DNA of 64,000 bases. Source: Aestuariirhabdus sp049985285 (GTDB lineage Bacteria; Pseudomonadota; Gammaproteobacteria; Pseudomonadales; Aestuariirhabdaceae). A program made the position numbers and the translations under genes. Positions 8,727-17,425 of this stretch are shown in pieces. Each line of letters opens with the position of its first letter. Position 1 is the first letter of the stretch. Under the pieces are notes generated by a model. The model made no database searches, was not told the DNA's origin, and saw only the letters and a program-made list of their open reading frames with translations. The stretch lies in contig NZ_JBNIEU010000004.1 of the NCBI RefSeq assembly GCF_049985285.1, positions 279,749 to 343,748 on the forward strand, read 5' to 3'.

Positions 8727-9377
8727 GTGATCGTTACCACACATCAGCTCTACAAAGGTTTCACGCAGCCCTTACTACAGGATATCAACCTGGAGATCCC
8801 CGCGGGTGACATCGTCCTGCTGTTGGGAGAAAGTGGCTCGGGAAAGTCAACCCTGCTTAACCTGCTTGCGGGTTTGCAACTGCCCGATAGCGGTGAGATC
8901 TGCGTTGCCGGCAATCCGCTTCATGCCATGAACGACCACCAACGAACGCTGGTGCGCAGGCGCCATATCGGGTTTGTTTACCAGCATTACAATTTGATCC
9001 CGACCCTGACAGTCGAGCAAAACCTACGCTTACCACTTCAACTCAACCGAATTCAGGAGCGAGACGAAAAACCCGCGGCGCTGCTCGAGGCGGTTGGACT
9101 CATCGATAAGGCACAGCGCATGCCCGCCTCACTCTCTGGCGGGGAGCAGCAGCGGGTAGCCATCTGCCGGGCACTGATTCACAAACCAACCCTGATGTTG
9201 GCGGATGAGCCTACAGGCAGCCTCGACAACATCACGGCGCGCGCAGTCATTCAGGTGATGTTCGAGCAAGTTCGCAAACTAGGACAAACCCTGCTGATCG
9301 TTAGCCATAATGAAGCCCTGCAAACCCTGACCGATCAAAGCTATCGCCTGCACGATGGCCGCCTGATAAAAATCTGA
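8727..9377 (+). CDS. ABC transporter ATP-binding protein (LolD/MacB/AttE-like)
   Basis: A 216-residue ATPase with Walker A GESGSGKST (about 32-40), signature LSGGEQQR (about 137-144), Walker B LMLADEPTG and an H-loop in IVSHN. The start is a GTG at 8727. It belongs to the type VII (MacB/LolD/FtsE) subfamily and its stop overlaps the start of the large permease. With the permease and the AttH-like protein it forms a three-gene operon resembling the predicted AttEFGH system. Confidence 0.93.
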   Translation: MIVTTHQLYKGFTQPLLQDINLEIPAGDIVLLLGESGSGKSTLLNLLAGLQLPDSGEICVAGNPLHAMNDHQRTLVRRRHIGFVYQHYNLIPTLTVEQNLRLPLQLNRIQERDEKPAALLEAVGLIDKAQRMPASLSGGEQQRVAICRALIHKPTLMLADEPTGSLDNITARAVIQVMFEQVRKLGQTLLIVSHNEALQTLTDQSYRLHDGRLIKI

Positions 9378-11887
9378 TGAAGCTTCCGTTGATATTCCAG
9401 GCAATTATTGGACACTACCGTCAGCACCCCTGGCAGCTGTTATTGATGTGGATCGGTATTGCTGTCGGCGTCGCAACCATCATTGCAGTGGAACTGCTCA
9501 ATGACAGCGCACGGCGCAGCATTGCAGTCTCGCAGCAAGCCTTGAATCCCGCTACCACTCACCTACTGGAAGGGGACCCGGTAACCCTCGAACGCTACTA
9601 CCGAATACTGCTGCGCAGAATCCCCGGCCTTAAGGCAACGCCACTATTGCGGGTTCCCGTGATCGACCCCACGACGGGGCTGAGTATCGATATACTGGGG
9701 GTAGACCCCTACAGCCTACGCGATTTTGAACGCGTATCGGCGGCGGATACTGCACCGATGTTCGATGGCTACCGTTTAATGGGTCAGGGCAACGGTGTCT
9801 ACCTGGATCGAGATTCGGCAACAACACTGCTGTGGAGCCCTACCAGCGAACGGCTATTTCAAGGCCCAAGTGGCGCTATATCCCTGCGCCTGCTGGGAAC
9901 TATCGAGGTGAGCCCGTCACACCCTACGCTTTCGGGTCCTGTTGCGTTTATAGACATCGGTAAGGCTATGGAGCTACTGGGCTCCGAGCCGGCGATCAGT
10001 CAAGTACGGCTAAGACTGGATGACAACACCCGCAATCAAATCCAGGCCCTGCTACCCTCTTCCCTCCAGTTGCGACATTTGGACACGCAGGTCAAAAACC
10101 TGCTACAGATGCGCAGCTCCTTTGAATTAAGCCTGAATGCCCTTAGCGCCATGGCACTTCTAATGGGTCTGTTCCTGGTCTACAACAGCAGTCATTTTGG
10201 TTTCCTCCAGCGCCAGCCCATATTGGCCCAACTGCGAACTCTGGGAGCCAGCAATCGCCAGATAGGCAAGTGCCTCGTGGTTGAGTACGCGGCACTATCG
10301 ATTAGTGCCTCAGCATTTGCGATCCCGTTGGGATGGCTACTGGCCCACCAACTCGCTGCGCTTATGAGCAGCGGTGTGATGGCAGGAGGTAGTACTGCGG
10401 TATCACTGCACGCTGGAAACCTGAAGTCTGCTTTGATCATTGGTTGTGGTGCCAGTTTTGGCGCTTGCCTCATGCCCTTTATTAGCGCCCCCGGCACCGA
10501 ACCCCGCCCCTTTGGTGCTGCACAAGGTTCGTTCGGCGGTAGCGAAACCCTACCCCGCTGGCAACTCCCTATAGCGCTCCTGCTCCTACTGGCAGCCCCC
10601 ATTCTGATTGCTTTGCCCAACACCCCGATACTGGTGAGCTACGTCGCCATCAGCACTCTGCTGTTGGGCACCGCATTACTCGCGCCGCTAATGCTGAGCC
10701 AGACCCTGCGCTTCGCGCTAAAGTACCGGGAAAGGGTAATGCCCAACAAGCACTGGCTGGGCTTGCTATTGTTGCGCGAGACCCTGCACAACCTTAGCCG
10801 TACCCGAGTCGCCCTGAGCGCATTGATGGTCGCCGTTGCGACCAGCTTCGGCATGCAACTGATGATCAACAGTTTTCGTGAATCCGTTGAGCAGTGGCTG
10901 GACCAGCGCCTCAATGCACCAATCTATCTCAGGATGAGTGCCATTAGCGGGTCTGCACGCCCCCGCATCCCCCCAGAGTTAATCATGAACCTGCGGCAAA
11001 CCGATGGGGTCCAACAGATCTCCGAGTTTGCATTTCAACCTGTCTGGATAGGCAGCCGGGAGGTTGAAATGATTATCGGTAACTTCCCCCCACCCTCCCA
11101 TAAGGGATACCAGCTGCTGGAGGATAACGGAACCCCACCCTGGAAGCAGCTCGCCAGCCAGTCGGCCACCATTATTAGCGAACCCCTGGCCTACCACCTG
11201 AACCTGAAGGTAGGCGACACCCTGACCGCGAACCTTAACGGTCAAGCCATCCCACTTGAAGTGGTGGCAATTTTTCAGGACTACGGCAGCGAGCAGGGGC
11301 GTCTTGCAGTCAGCGCATCTCTTTTCGAATCCCTGTCCCCTTTACCCGCTGCCAGTGCACTGGGAATCTACAGCACTGTCGATAGCAGAACCCTCAAGAA
11401 CTCCCTGAATGCCCACTGGCAGTCCCGCGTGGATGTTATCGATCAGGAAGCGCTACGAGAACGGTCGCTGAACGTGTTCGATCAAACTTTTGCTATCACT
11501 TCGGCGCTGCAGCTTCTCGCGGTCCTGGTTGCATTTATGGGGCTGTTTGCATCGCTGCTGGCGATATTGCTCGAACGCAGAAAGCAGATGAGAGTATTCC
11601 ATCAGCTCGGATTAAGCGCCGCCGAGCGTGCGAGCCTGCTACTGGGAGAGGGACTCATTATTGGGCTTTGCGCAGGGATTATTGCAATCCCTTGCGGAGA
11701 GGCGCTGGCCTGGGTGCTACTTAAAGTGATCAACCTCAAAGCCTTTGGCTGGAACCTGCCCCTTATTCACCATAGCGGCTTCTGGCTTCATCCTATACTG
11801 CTCGGCTGCACGGCAGCCTTATTGGCAACGCTTTATCCCGCCTGGCAAATGGCACGCCCCTTGCCCCCATCGCAGGAGCACGAATGA
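9377..11887 (+). CDS. FtsX-like ABC transporter permease (AttF/AttG-like fusion)
   Basis: An 836-residue permease with one N-terminal transmembrane helix (about 20-40), a large periplasmic domain, a first FtsX helix block (about 250-380), further helices (about 395-440), a second periplasmic domain and a C-terminal FtsX block (about 690-830). Two FtsX units in one chain suggest that AttF and AttG of the AttEFGH scheme are joined here. Type VII ABC systems drive transenvelope movement of lipids or lipoproteins rather than classical import. It overlaps its neighbours on both sides, indicating translational coupling. Confidence 0.88.
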   Translation: MKLPLIFQAIIGHYRQHPWQLLLMWIGIAVGVATIIAVELLNDSARRSIAVSQQALNPATTHLLEGDPVTLERYYRILLRRIPGLKATPLLRVPVIDPTTGLSIDILGVDPYSLRDFERVSAADTAPMFDGYRLMGQGNGVYLDRDSATTLLWSPTSERLFQGPSGAISLRLLGTIEVSPSHPTLSGPVAFIDIGKAMELLGSEPAISQVRLRLDDNTRNQIQALLPSSLQLRHLDTQVKNLLQMRSSFELSLNALSAMALLMGLFLVYNSSHFGFLQRQPILAQLRTLGASNRQIGKCLVVEYAALSISASAFAIPLGWLLAHQLAALMSSGVMAGGSTAVSLHAGNLKSALIIGCGASFGACLMPFISAPGTEPRPFGAAQGSFGGSETLPRWQLPIALLLLLAAPILIALPNTPILVSYVAISTLLLGTALLAPLMLSQTLRFALKYRERVMPNKHWLGLLLLRETLHNLSRTRVALSALMVAVATSFGMQLMINSFRESVEQWLDQRLNAPIYLRMSAISGSARPRIPPELIMNLRQTDGVQQISEFAFQPVWIGSREVEMIIGNFPPPSHKGYQLLEDNGTPPWKQLASQSATIISEPLAYHLNLKVGDTLTANLNGQAIPLEVVAIFQDYGSEQGRLAVSASLFESLSPLPAASALGIYSTVDSRTLKNSLNAHWQSRVDVIDQEALRERSLNVFDQTFAITSALQLLAVLVAFMGLFASLLAILLERRKQMRVFHQLGLSAAERASLLLGEGLIIGLCAGIIAIPCGEALAWVLLKVINLKAFGWNLPLIHHSGFWLHPILLGCTAALLATLYPAWQMARPLPPSQEHE

Positions 11888-13086
11888 AGCGCTCCGCCAC
11901 CATCCGACTCAGCTTGCTAGCGGCACTTGTTACGGCAGGGATTCTCGCTTTGCTAACTCTCCACACAGAATCAATCGATTCACCAAACGGACACCTAAAA
12001 CAGACGCCCGGGGAGGTCGAAACCAACGCAACGCAGACAGGGGGCGATAGAGACCTCACCCTCGGATCCCTGTTGGGAGAGGGGGCAGCGGGGCCTGTTT
12101 TCCCCCAGGTTAGCGGGCCACGCCCGTTCAGCTTCCCCAGGGACCATATTGGCCACCCGGAGTACCGAAGCGAATGGTGGTATTTCACCGGCCAACTTCG
12201 CTCACCGGAAAGCCCGGAGTTTCGTTATGGCTTTCAGTTCACCATCTTCAGGCATGCCCTGACGCCACTCGATACCCACAGTGAGGGATGGAACTCCCCC
12301 CAAATCTACATGGGCCACCTTGCCCTTACGGATTTCGAAAGCGGGCAACACCTCGCCAGTGAAATGATCAGCCGGGCCGGGCCCGACATTGCCGGATCCG
12401 CCCTTGAGCCTCCGCGCGTCTGGATAAAAAACTGGCGTATCGAATCACTGCGAAACAGTGCGTGGTTACCCTTAATGCTGACCGCGCAGGACCCCCTGCT
12501 GCCACTGGATCTTAACTTGGTCATGGAGAGCGGGGCCCCCATTGTGCTCCAAGGGGATCAGGGTTTTAGTCCCAAAGGGCCCAATACCGCATCCCACTAC
12601 TACTCCTATCCCCGGCTTAAAGTAAGCGGTTCTATCTCAACCGATAATGCCGCGCGGATAGCGGTCGAGGGCCAAGCCTGGTTCGACCATGAATGGGGAA
12701 GCAGCTATCTCGAAAACGGACAGCTGGGGTGGGATTGGTTCTCGCTGCAACTGGATAATGGAATGACTTTGATGTGGTTCGAGATTCGCAGCAGCGACCC
12801 AAAACTCAACACACGAGCAATTACTCTGGTCGATGCCCGCGGCAACCGCTTATCCCTGGAGCCCAAAGAGGTCGATGTGAAAATATCCGGCTACTGGGAT
12901 AGTCCCGACTCACGCAGATACCCCAGCGGGTGGCGTATCCACATCCCTCGCTACCAGTTAGACCTAAGCATTGAGCCGCGAGTAAAGGATCAGGAGATGC
13001 ACCTCACCGTGGTCTATTGGGAAGGTGCTGTTGCCGTCAGCGGCTCCCATACTGGCGCAGGCTACGTTGAACTCAGCGGGTACTAA
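11884..13086 (+). CDS. AttH/CrtC-like lipocalin-domain protein
   Basis: A 400-residue envelope protein with an N-terminal membrane anchor or signal (about 8-27) and a tandem lipocalin-like AttH/carotenoid-hydratase fold. Diagnostic motifs are YRSEWWYFTGQL (about 97-108) and the AWFDHEWGSS segment (about 263-272). In the AttEFGH scheme AttH is the secreted partner of a type VII ABC exporter, and this gene overlaps the permease stop by four bases (ATGA). Biochemical function is unknown. Homology to CrtC does not imply carotenoid synthesis, as no crt gene is present. Confidence 0.87.
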   Translation: MKRSATIRLSLLAALVTAGILALLTLHTESIDSPNGHLKQTPGEVETNATQTGGDRDLTLGSLLGEGAAGPVFPQVSGPRPFSFPRDHIGHPEYRSEWWYFTGQLRSPESPEFRYGFQFTIFRHALTPLDTHSEGWNSPQIYMGHLALTDFESGQHLASEMISRAGPDIAGSALEPPRVWIKNWRIESLRNSAWLPLMLTAQDPLLPLDLNLVMESGAPIVLQGDQGFSPKGPNTASHYYSYPRLKVSGSISTDNAARIAVEGQAWFDHEWGSSYLENGQLGWDWFSLQLDNGMTLMWFEIRSSDPKLNTRAITLVDARGNRLSLEPKEVDVKISGYWDSPDSRRYPSGWRIHIPRYQLDLSIEPRVKDQEMHLTVVYWEGAVAVSGSHTGAGYVELSGY

Positions 13087-13099
13087 ATAGCCCTTAGGT

Positions 13100-13873
13100 T
13101 CAGTAGCCCTCGTTACGGACCCTATCAATTAACGCTTGGTAGCTTCCATCCACTTTCATTAAAGCCAACTCTTTATCAAAGCGCTGGATAAACGCCGCAT
13201 CAAAACTCGACTGGTTAGAGAGCATTAACACAAACTCGACTCGATCAAAAACCCCATCATGACGCTGGATGGACCAATCTAGATCGAGCTCCAGAATCTT
13301 ATCTTCGGTCACCACCTCGGAATGAATCAGCAGGTCCGTACGCCCCATCGATAACATTTTTAAACAGTTATCAACAACAGGGGTCGCTTCAAATGCGATC
13401 TCCAACTCACCATAAAAGTGATCGGCCCAGCTATTCCCCAACACATCACAAAACTGGTAGTGAGCCAACGCCGGCAGAGTCACTCCGGAATCCAGTTGTT
13501 CGCCAATGTCTGAGCCTTTGCGCGAGTACGCCCGAAAGGTCAATTCATAGACGGTCTCACTAGAGCGCTGACTATAGCGCAATCGCGCCTCCGTCGGCGT
13601 AGTGATAAAGCCGTCAGCAGAGCCTGATCGCACCATACTCTGGGCTCGCCCCCAGGGAACCCCGCGGTGCACAACATCTACCCCCATGCGCTTTTTGACA
13701 ATCTCATCGACCAGCGCAGGTAAAATCCCCCTAACCTGGACCTCATCCCCATAAGAGATAGGAGCCCATTGATTAGCATAGACAACTCGTAGAGGCCGCA
13801 CCTCAGAGAAGGCTTGCGCAGAAAAAAAGGCGGCTCCCATCACAGCCACGAGCCATATCCATCGGCGTGACAT
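13100..13873 (-). CDS. Orphan periplasmic substrate-binding protein (SBP_bac_3 type)
   Basis: A 257-residue protein with a signal peptide (cleavage near QAFSEV) and the family 3 solute-binding fold: VVYANQWAPISYGDEVQVRG at the N-terminus and WGRAQSMVRSGSADGF in the middle. No permease or ATPase is nearby, so transport is not supported; such orphans may be sensory or act in trans. I chose the ATG at 13873 (GGGAG seven bases upstream) over the TTG at 13879. It follows yidD by two bases. Two similar orphans occur at 47304 and 55426. Confidence 0.8.
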   Translation of the reverse strand: MSRRWIWLVAVMGAAFFSAQAFSEVRPLRVVYANQWAPISYGDEVQVRGILPALVDEIVKKRMGVDVVHRGVPWGRAQSMVRSGSADGFITTPTEARLRYSQRSSETVYELTFRAYSRKGSDIGEQLDSGVTLPALAHYQFCDVLGNSWADHFYGELEIAFEATPVVDNCLKMLSMGRTDLLIHSEVVTEDKILELDLDWSIQRHDGVFDRVEFVLMLSNQSSFDAAFIQRFDKELALMKVDGSYQALIDRVRNEGY

Positions 13874-13875
13874 GC

Positions 13876-14148
13876 TCAATCTCCCGGTGAGTGCTGTTGA
13901 TGTTGATGTTGATTATATTCTGCAGACAGTGTTGACCCGGGTACCGGATCGATTCCACTGCATCCACTGAAGGGGTGACAGCGCCCCAATCTCTTTAGGC
14001 TGAGCCAACCGCCCTTGATAACGCCGTGCAACTCTATGGCTTCGATTGCGTACTCCGAACAACTCGGATAAAAACGGCAACGCGGCCCCAACAGAGGACT
14101 GATCGCCACCTGGTACAGGCGCAGCAGTTTTTTAAGCAGATATTTCAC
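13876..14148 (-). CDS. yidD: Membrane protein insertion efficiency factor YidD
   Basis: YidD helps YidC-dependent insertion of inner-membrane proteins. The 90-residue protein carries the complete family signature: LLRLYQVAISPLLGPRCRFYPSCSEYA, then HGVIKGGWLSLKRLGRCHPF and GGSGIDPVP-like GCSGIDPVP, with conserved cysteines. It normally sits between rnpA and yidC; here it lies next to a solute-binding protein gene, so it has moved or been duplicated. The histidine/glutamine-rich tail (HQHQQH) is unusual. Confidence 0.92.
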   Translation of the reverse strand: MKYLLKKLLRLYQVAISPLLGPRCRFYPSCSEYAIEAIELHGVIKGGWLSLKRLGRCHPFSGCSGIDPVPGSTLSAEYNQHQHQQHSPGD

Positions 14149-14199
14149 GAGATACTATGCCAACTCAGCATTGCCGTGACCCTAACTAGAGAACAGCCG

Positions 14200-14949
14200 T
14201 TATCTTACCAGCCTGAGTACCACACGGCGATTGAGGGCTCGGGTATCTTCCCCTCCGCCAGGCGTAAGCGGGTTGCGATTGCCGTAAAACTTAACCGCCA
14301 TATCCCCGTCGAGGATACGCTCCCCTTCGAGATATTCCCGTACAGTTTCGGCTCGCTTCTTCGATAGCAATAGATTCTTGGCGACGGAGCCATCATCATC
14401 ACTATAACCATGCAGCACGATCGCGTAATTACCTGTGCTCTTGATAAACTTGGCGTAGGCGCGAAGCTTTGCCTCATCCCGAGAGCGCAGTTCGGAAGAG
14501 TTGGCGTCGAAATAGATCGTGCCAAGAATAGGACCTTCGGCCGACGTTTCCAGAGAATCTGAAGCGGTAACGACCGGAGCAACGGCGTCAACCGCAGGGG
14601 CGGCCATCGCTATTGTTGGCCGGCCAGGCAGAATCAACTCTTCGGTATCCGCATCGGCAACCATGGTTTCCTGGCAGTCGCCAAAGGGACAGTCAACCGG
14701 TCGCTCTATTGGGGCTCCCACCACCGGCCCGGTCGCTATGTAGCATCCAAGGCTACTGTTTACACCGGCAATAATCAGTGCGCCTGCAGGGCCTGCCACT
14801 GCGGCCCCCGCCAAGCCACCGATGAGTGCGCCACTTCCGGAGCAGATCTCCCAAAATGAGTCGGCTTGCTCCGGTTCCTGTGAAGCACAGCCACCCAGCA
14901 CCATCATCACCGAAGATAGTAAAAGGGTTAGCCAGGGTTTTAATCGCAT
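14200..14949 (-). CDS. OmpA-family outer-membrane lipoprotein
   Basis: A 249-residue protein with a lipoprotein signal (LSSVMMVLGGCAS, lipobox cysteine about 21), a glycine-zipper-like hydrophobic segment (GGLAGAAVAGPAGALIIAG, about 43-61), a linker and a C-terminal OmpA-like peptidoglycan-binding domain (about 140-245; GTIYFDANSSELRS, VLHGYSDDDGS, NRRVVLRLVR). The usual peptidoglycan-anchoring aspartate and arginine positions are present. It is probably a Pal-like envelope-tethering lipoprotein, and partners are not evident. Confidence 0.88.
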   Translation of the reverse strand: MRLKPWLTLLLSSVMMVLGGCASQEPEQADSFWEICSGSGALIGGLAGAAVAGPAGALIIAGVNSSLGCYIATGPVVGAPIERPVDCPFGDCQETMVADADTEELILPGRPTIAMAAPAVDAVAPVVTASDSLETSAEGPILGTIYFDANSSELRSRDEAKLRAYAKFIKSTGNYAIVLHGYSDDDGSVAKNLLLSKKRAETVREYLEGERILDGDMAVKFYGNRNPLTPGGGEDTRALNRRVVLRLVR

Positions 14950-15184
14950 ATCATCAGCTTCCTACTGACGGGTTTAGGGGCCAAAACATGCAATATTCCT
15001 GCCGATGGCGTGATAATTGCTTTTTGCTTCCGCTATTTTAGGTTCGGGCACCATTGTACCAGTGCCTGCAAACGGACACAGAGCACAATTTCGCTATTTT
15101 ACTGGTTTATTGCGGTATTTGCGTATATACGAAGCCCTCGTTTGGGGCTAGTTTGATATTGGAAAAACCGAGAGGTAAATAACA

Positions 15185-15508
15185 ATGTTTGGTTATTTGA
15201 AGCACCTTCTTCTCAGAAATGAGATTCAGCGCCAATTTGGATTCTATTCAGATTACCGTGTGTGCGTTATGGATCTGCTTAAGATTTCACTTCACGACTT
15301 AAATCGTGACGATACAACGCTAGCCAGTAACAAGAGTAACGGGGTTCCGTCCGGACTTGGTTCCATTGGGCGTAATGGCGATATAGCACACCTTATCCAT
15401 GAGGATTGGGATCGCGGAATCAACGCATACGAGTGCCGCGACGACCTGCTCCAGGCTTTGCACCTGGATCAACCCGCCACCAAGGCACCTCCTAAAATCG
15501 CCGCATAA
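15185..15508 (+). CDS. Hypothetical protein, 107 residues
   Basis: Not recognised. The frame begins MFGYLKHLLLRNEIQRQFGF behind a plausible GAGAGG ribosome site and shows no signal peptide or membrane helix. The N-terminal half is helical and basic, and the C-terminal half is polar and glycine/asparagine rich. The 235 bases upstream (14950-15184) hold no gene and are AT-rich near the start, consistent with a promoter. It converges on the TIGR03546-like gene. Confidence 0.6.
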   Translation: MFGYLKHLLLRNEIQRQFGFYSDYRVCVMDLLKISLHDLNRDDTTLASNKSNGVPSGLGSIGRNGDIAHLIHEDWDRGINAYECRDDLLQALHLDQPATKAPPKIAA

Positions 15509-15523
15509 GCAATTCTGGGAGCG

Positions 15524-17365
15524 CTATTTAAAAATTCCCTTCAGCGCTCCTCCCACTTCATCTCCAAGTCTTGACTCCGCTTCCTGCTGGGCTTTATCCC
15601 TGGCTTTGGCGGTCTGTTTGTCGATCTCCTCCGTAGCTCGCTGTTTAAGCAGATCTCCGCCTATGTTCTCAATCGATTGCCGTAATCCTTTCTGATCAAC
15701 ACTCACCTGTGGTGACGCCAGAGGTCCACTCAAACCTACCCGCGCTTGCAAGCGCCGGATAGGTGCCTCTCCAGCGCCATTGACCATCAACGTTGCATTG
15801 GTAAGCTCCAGCATTAAGGGCAGGTCGATTGTTGGTTCCGCTTCCAAACCGATACTCCCTGTCGCATCCACACTCAGCTCTCCACCACGCACACTCGTGC
15901 CTCCCTGCACCTTGAGCTGGTCAAGCAGGGGCTGTGCCGGCCAGCGTTGCAGACGCAGACGAGTATCGTTCTTTCCGCCTGCCATACTGAGCTGCGCCAA
16001 TGTCATCGCGACTAATAACCGCTGATCACTTGATTCCAACTTAATCGCGGGTGGCGCCGCTAACAGCCAGGGTTGTGTAGATATCTCTTGCGCTCTAATT
16101 TGCAGCGTCACGTCAGGCCAATCGGGTACCGTCACCTTATCGGCCTGCAACAAACCGATAGAGAGTAAAGGCACCTTCTGAATCAGGTGATCTGCGCGAA
16201 TAGCCGCATAACCATACCTCTCCACCTCGCGCCGCAACCTCTCCTCCAGAGTTTCCGTAGCCACCGGAGAATCCTCTGCTGGCGCCGCAGGGATACGCTC
16301 CAGCCAATGGGAGATCTGCTGCAACCGTTGCCGCCACAACTTACCCGTCGTCAAAAAACGATCGATCTCTCCTTGCGTCAAACCCGCTGCCGAATCAGCC
16401 GCTGCTTCACCGGGTTGCTCCACCGACTCAGGTACCGACTGCTGAGTTAAAAGCGTACCCGGCTGGACGCGCTGGGCGCCATAAGCCCCCTTGCTAATGG
16501 TGACTTTTTCCAGACGCAAGCGCTTGCGCAAAAGGTCGGCACTACTGAGGTCTGCTTCTAAAAGCTCCGCACTGAACAGGTTTCGCTCCAGCGCCTCAGG
16601 ATCGGCAACGGCAATACCGCGCAACACCAAACGCCCTGCTGCGAGATCGAGCTCTCCGCTCTCTAGATCTACCGTGGCGCCATTGGCCTGCTCCGCACCC
16701 TGACGCAGCTGCCCGACCAGCCAACTGCTCGCAAACACCCCCTGCAAAACCCACAACAATATACAGATTACGGCAGCCACTACCACACCAGACCAGCGAA
16801 TCGATTTACCCTTTACCTGTAGAAGCTCCTGATAGCGCTGATCACTTCCGCCCCCCATAAACACCCAGGTCAAGATGCGCCCACCCATATTGCTAGTGGC
16901 CGCTGCGTACCAATCACTGCCTTGCTCCATAGCCGCCATTTTGCGACGGAACCCCCCAACAAGCACGACCAGGACCAGCGCACAAACCGCCCCCAGAACA
17001 GCGCCCAATACAGTAGCACCCGTGGTGAGATAGTATTCAAACCCGAACAGGGCAAGTACCGGCGCATTCACCAAAACAACAAAAAACGGCTCTGCCCCGC
17101 CTTCCAGTAACTGCCGTCCAAGGGCAAAACTTACCGGCTGCAATAGCAGGGAGAGTATCTTTGAAACCGCAAACAAAAGCCCCACCAGCGTCAGGTTTGC
17201 ATTAAGTACCAGCAGCAGCAGAACGACCAATATTGTCAATCCTGGCGCGGTCGAAAAGGCGGGAAGAAACCCTAATAAGACAGCAAGAAAACCACCAATG
17301 GCCAATTGTGCCGGGGAGGCATTGCCTCGAAGCAATTTACCCAGTTTGCGCGTAATCATTATCAA
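15524..17365 (-). CDS. TIGR03546-TIGR03545 fusion-like membrane protein
   Basis: A 613-residue inner-membrane protein of unknown function. The first about 170 residues (LGKLLRGNASPAQLAIGG, several hydrophobic helices) resemble the DUF2062-like TIGR03546 family. After a further helix (about 180-202) the rest resembles the AsmA-like TIGR03545 family: GATVDLESGELDLAAGRLVL, LLEADLSSADLLRKRLRLEK, and beta-repeat-like sections to the C-terminus. In relatives these are usually two adjacent genes, whereas here a single uninterrupted frame spans both. Family assignment is from memory of motif pattern. A lipid-transport or envelope role is only suggested by the AsmA similarity. Confidence 0.7.
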   Translation of the reverse strand: MIMITRKLGKLLRGNASPAQLAIGGFLAVLLGFLPAFSTAPGLTILVVLLLLVLNANLTLVGLLFAVSKILSLLLQPVSFALGRQLLEGGAEPFFVVLVNAPVLALFGFEYYLTTGATVLGAVLGAVCALVLVVLVGGFRRKMAAMEQGSDWYAAATSNMGGRILTWVFMGGGSDQRYQELLQVKGKSIRWSGVVVAAVICILLWVLQGVFASSWLVGQLRQGAEQANGATVDLESGELDLAAGRLVLRGIAVADPEALERNLFSAELLEADLSSADLLRKRLRLEKVTISKGAYGAQRVQPGTLLTQQSVPESVEQPGEAAADSAAGLTQGEIDRFLTTGKLWRQRLQQISHWLERIPAAPAEDSPVATETLEERLRREVERYGYAAIRADHLIQKVPLLSIGLLQADKVTVPDWPDVTLQIRAQEISTQPWLLAAPPAIKLESSDQRLLVAMTLAQLSMAGGKNDTRLRLQRWPAQPLLDQLKVQGGTSVRGGELSVDATGSIGLEAEPTIDLPLMLELTNATLMVNGAGEAPIRRLQARVGLSGPLASPQVSVDQKGLRQSIENIGGDLLKQRATEEIDKQTAKARDKAQQEAESRLGDEVGGALKGIFK

Positions 17366-17425
17366 ATCCTTCTACGTTTTGCTTAGCGTCCTGGCGAAAC
17401 TGAAAAACAGGGTATCGTGATATTT

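Noticed and set aside
10192..10623. A 143-residue leftward frame inside the ABC permease
   Set aside because: No ribosome site or motif; it is antisense to a conserved permease segment.
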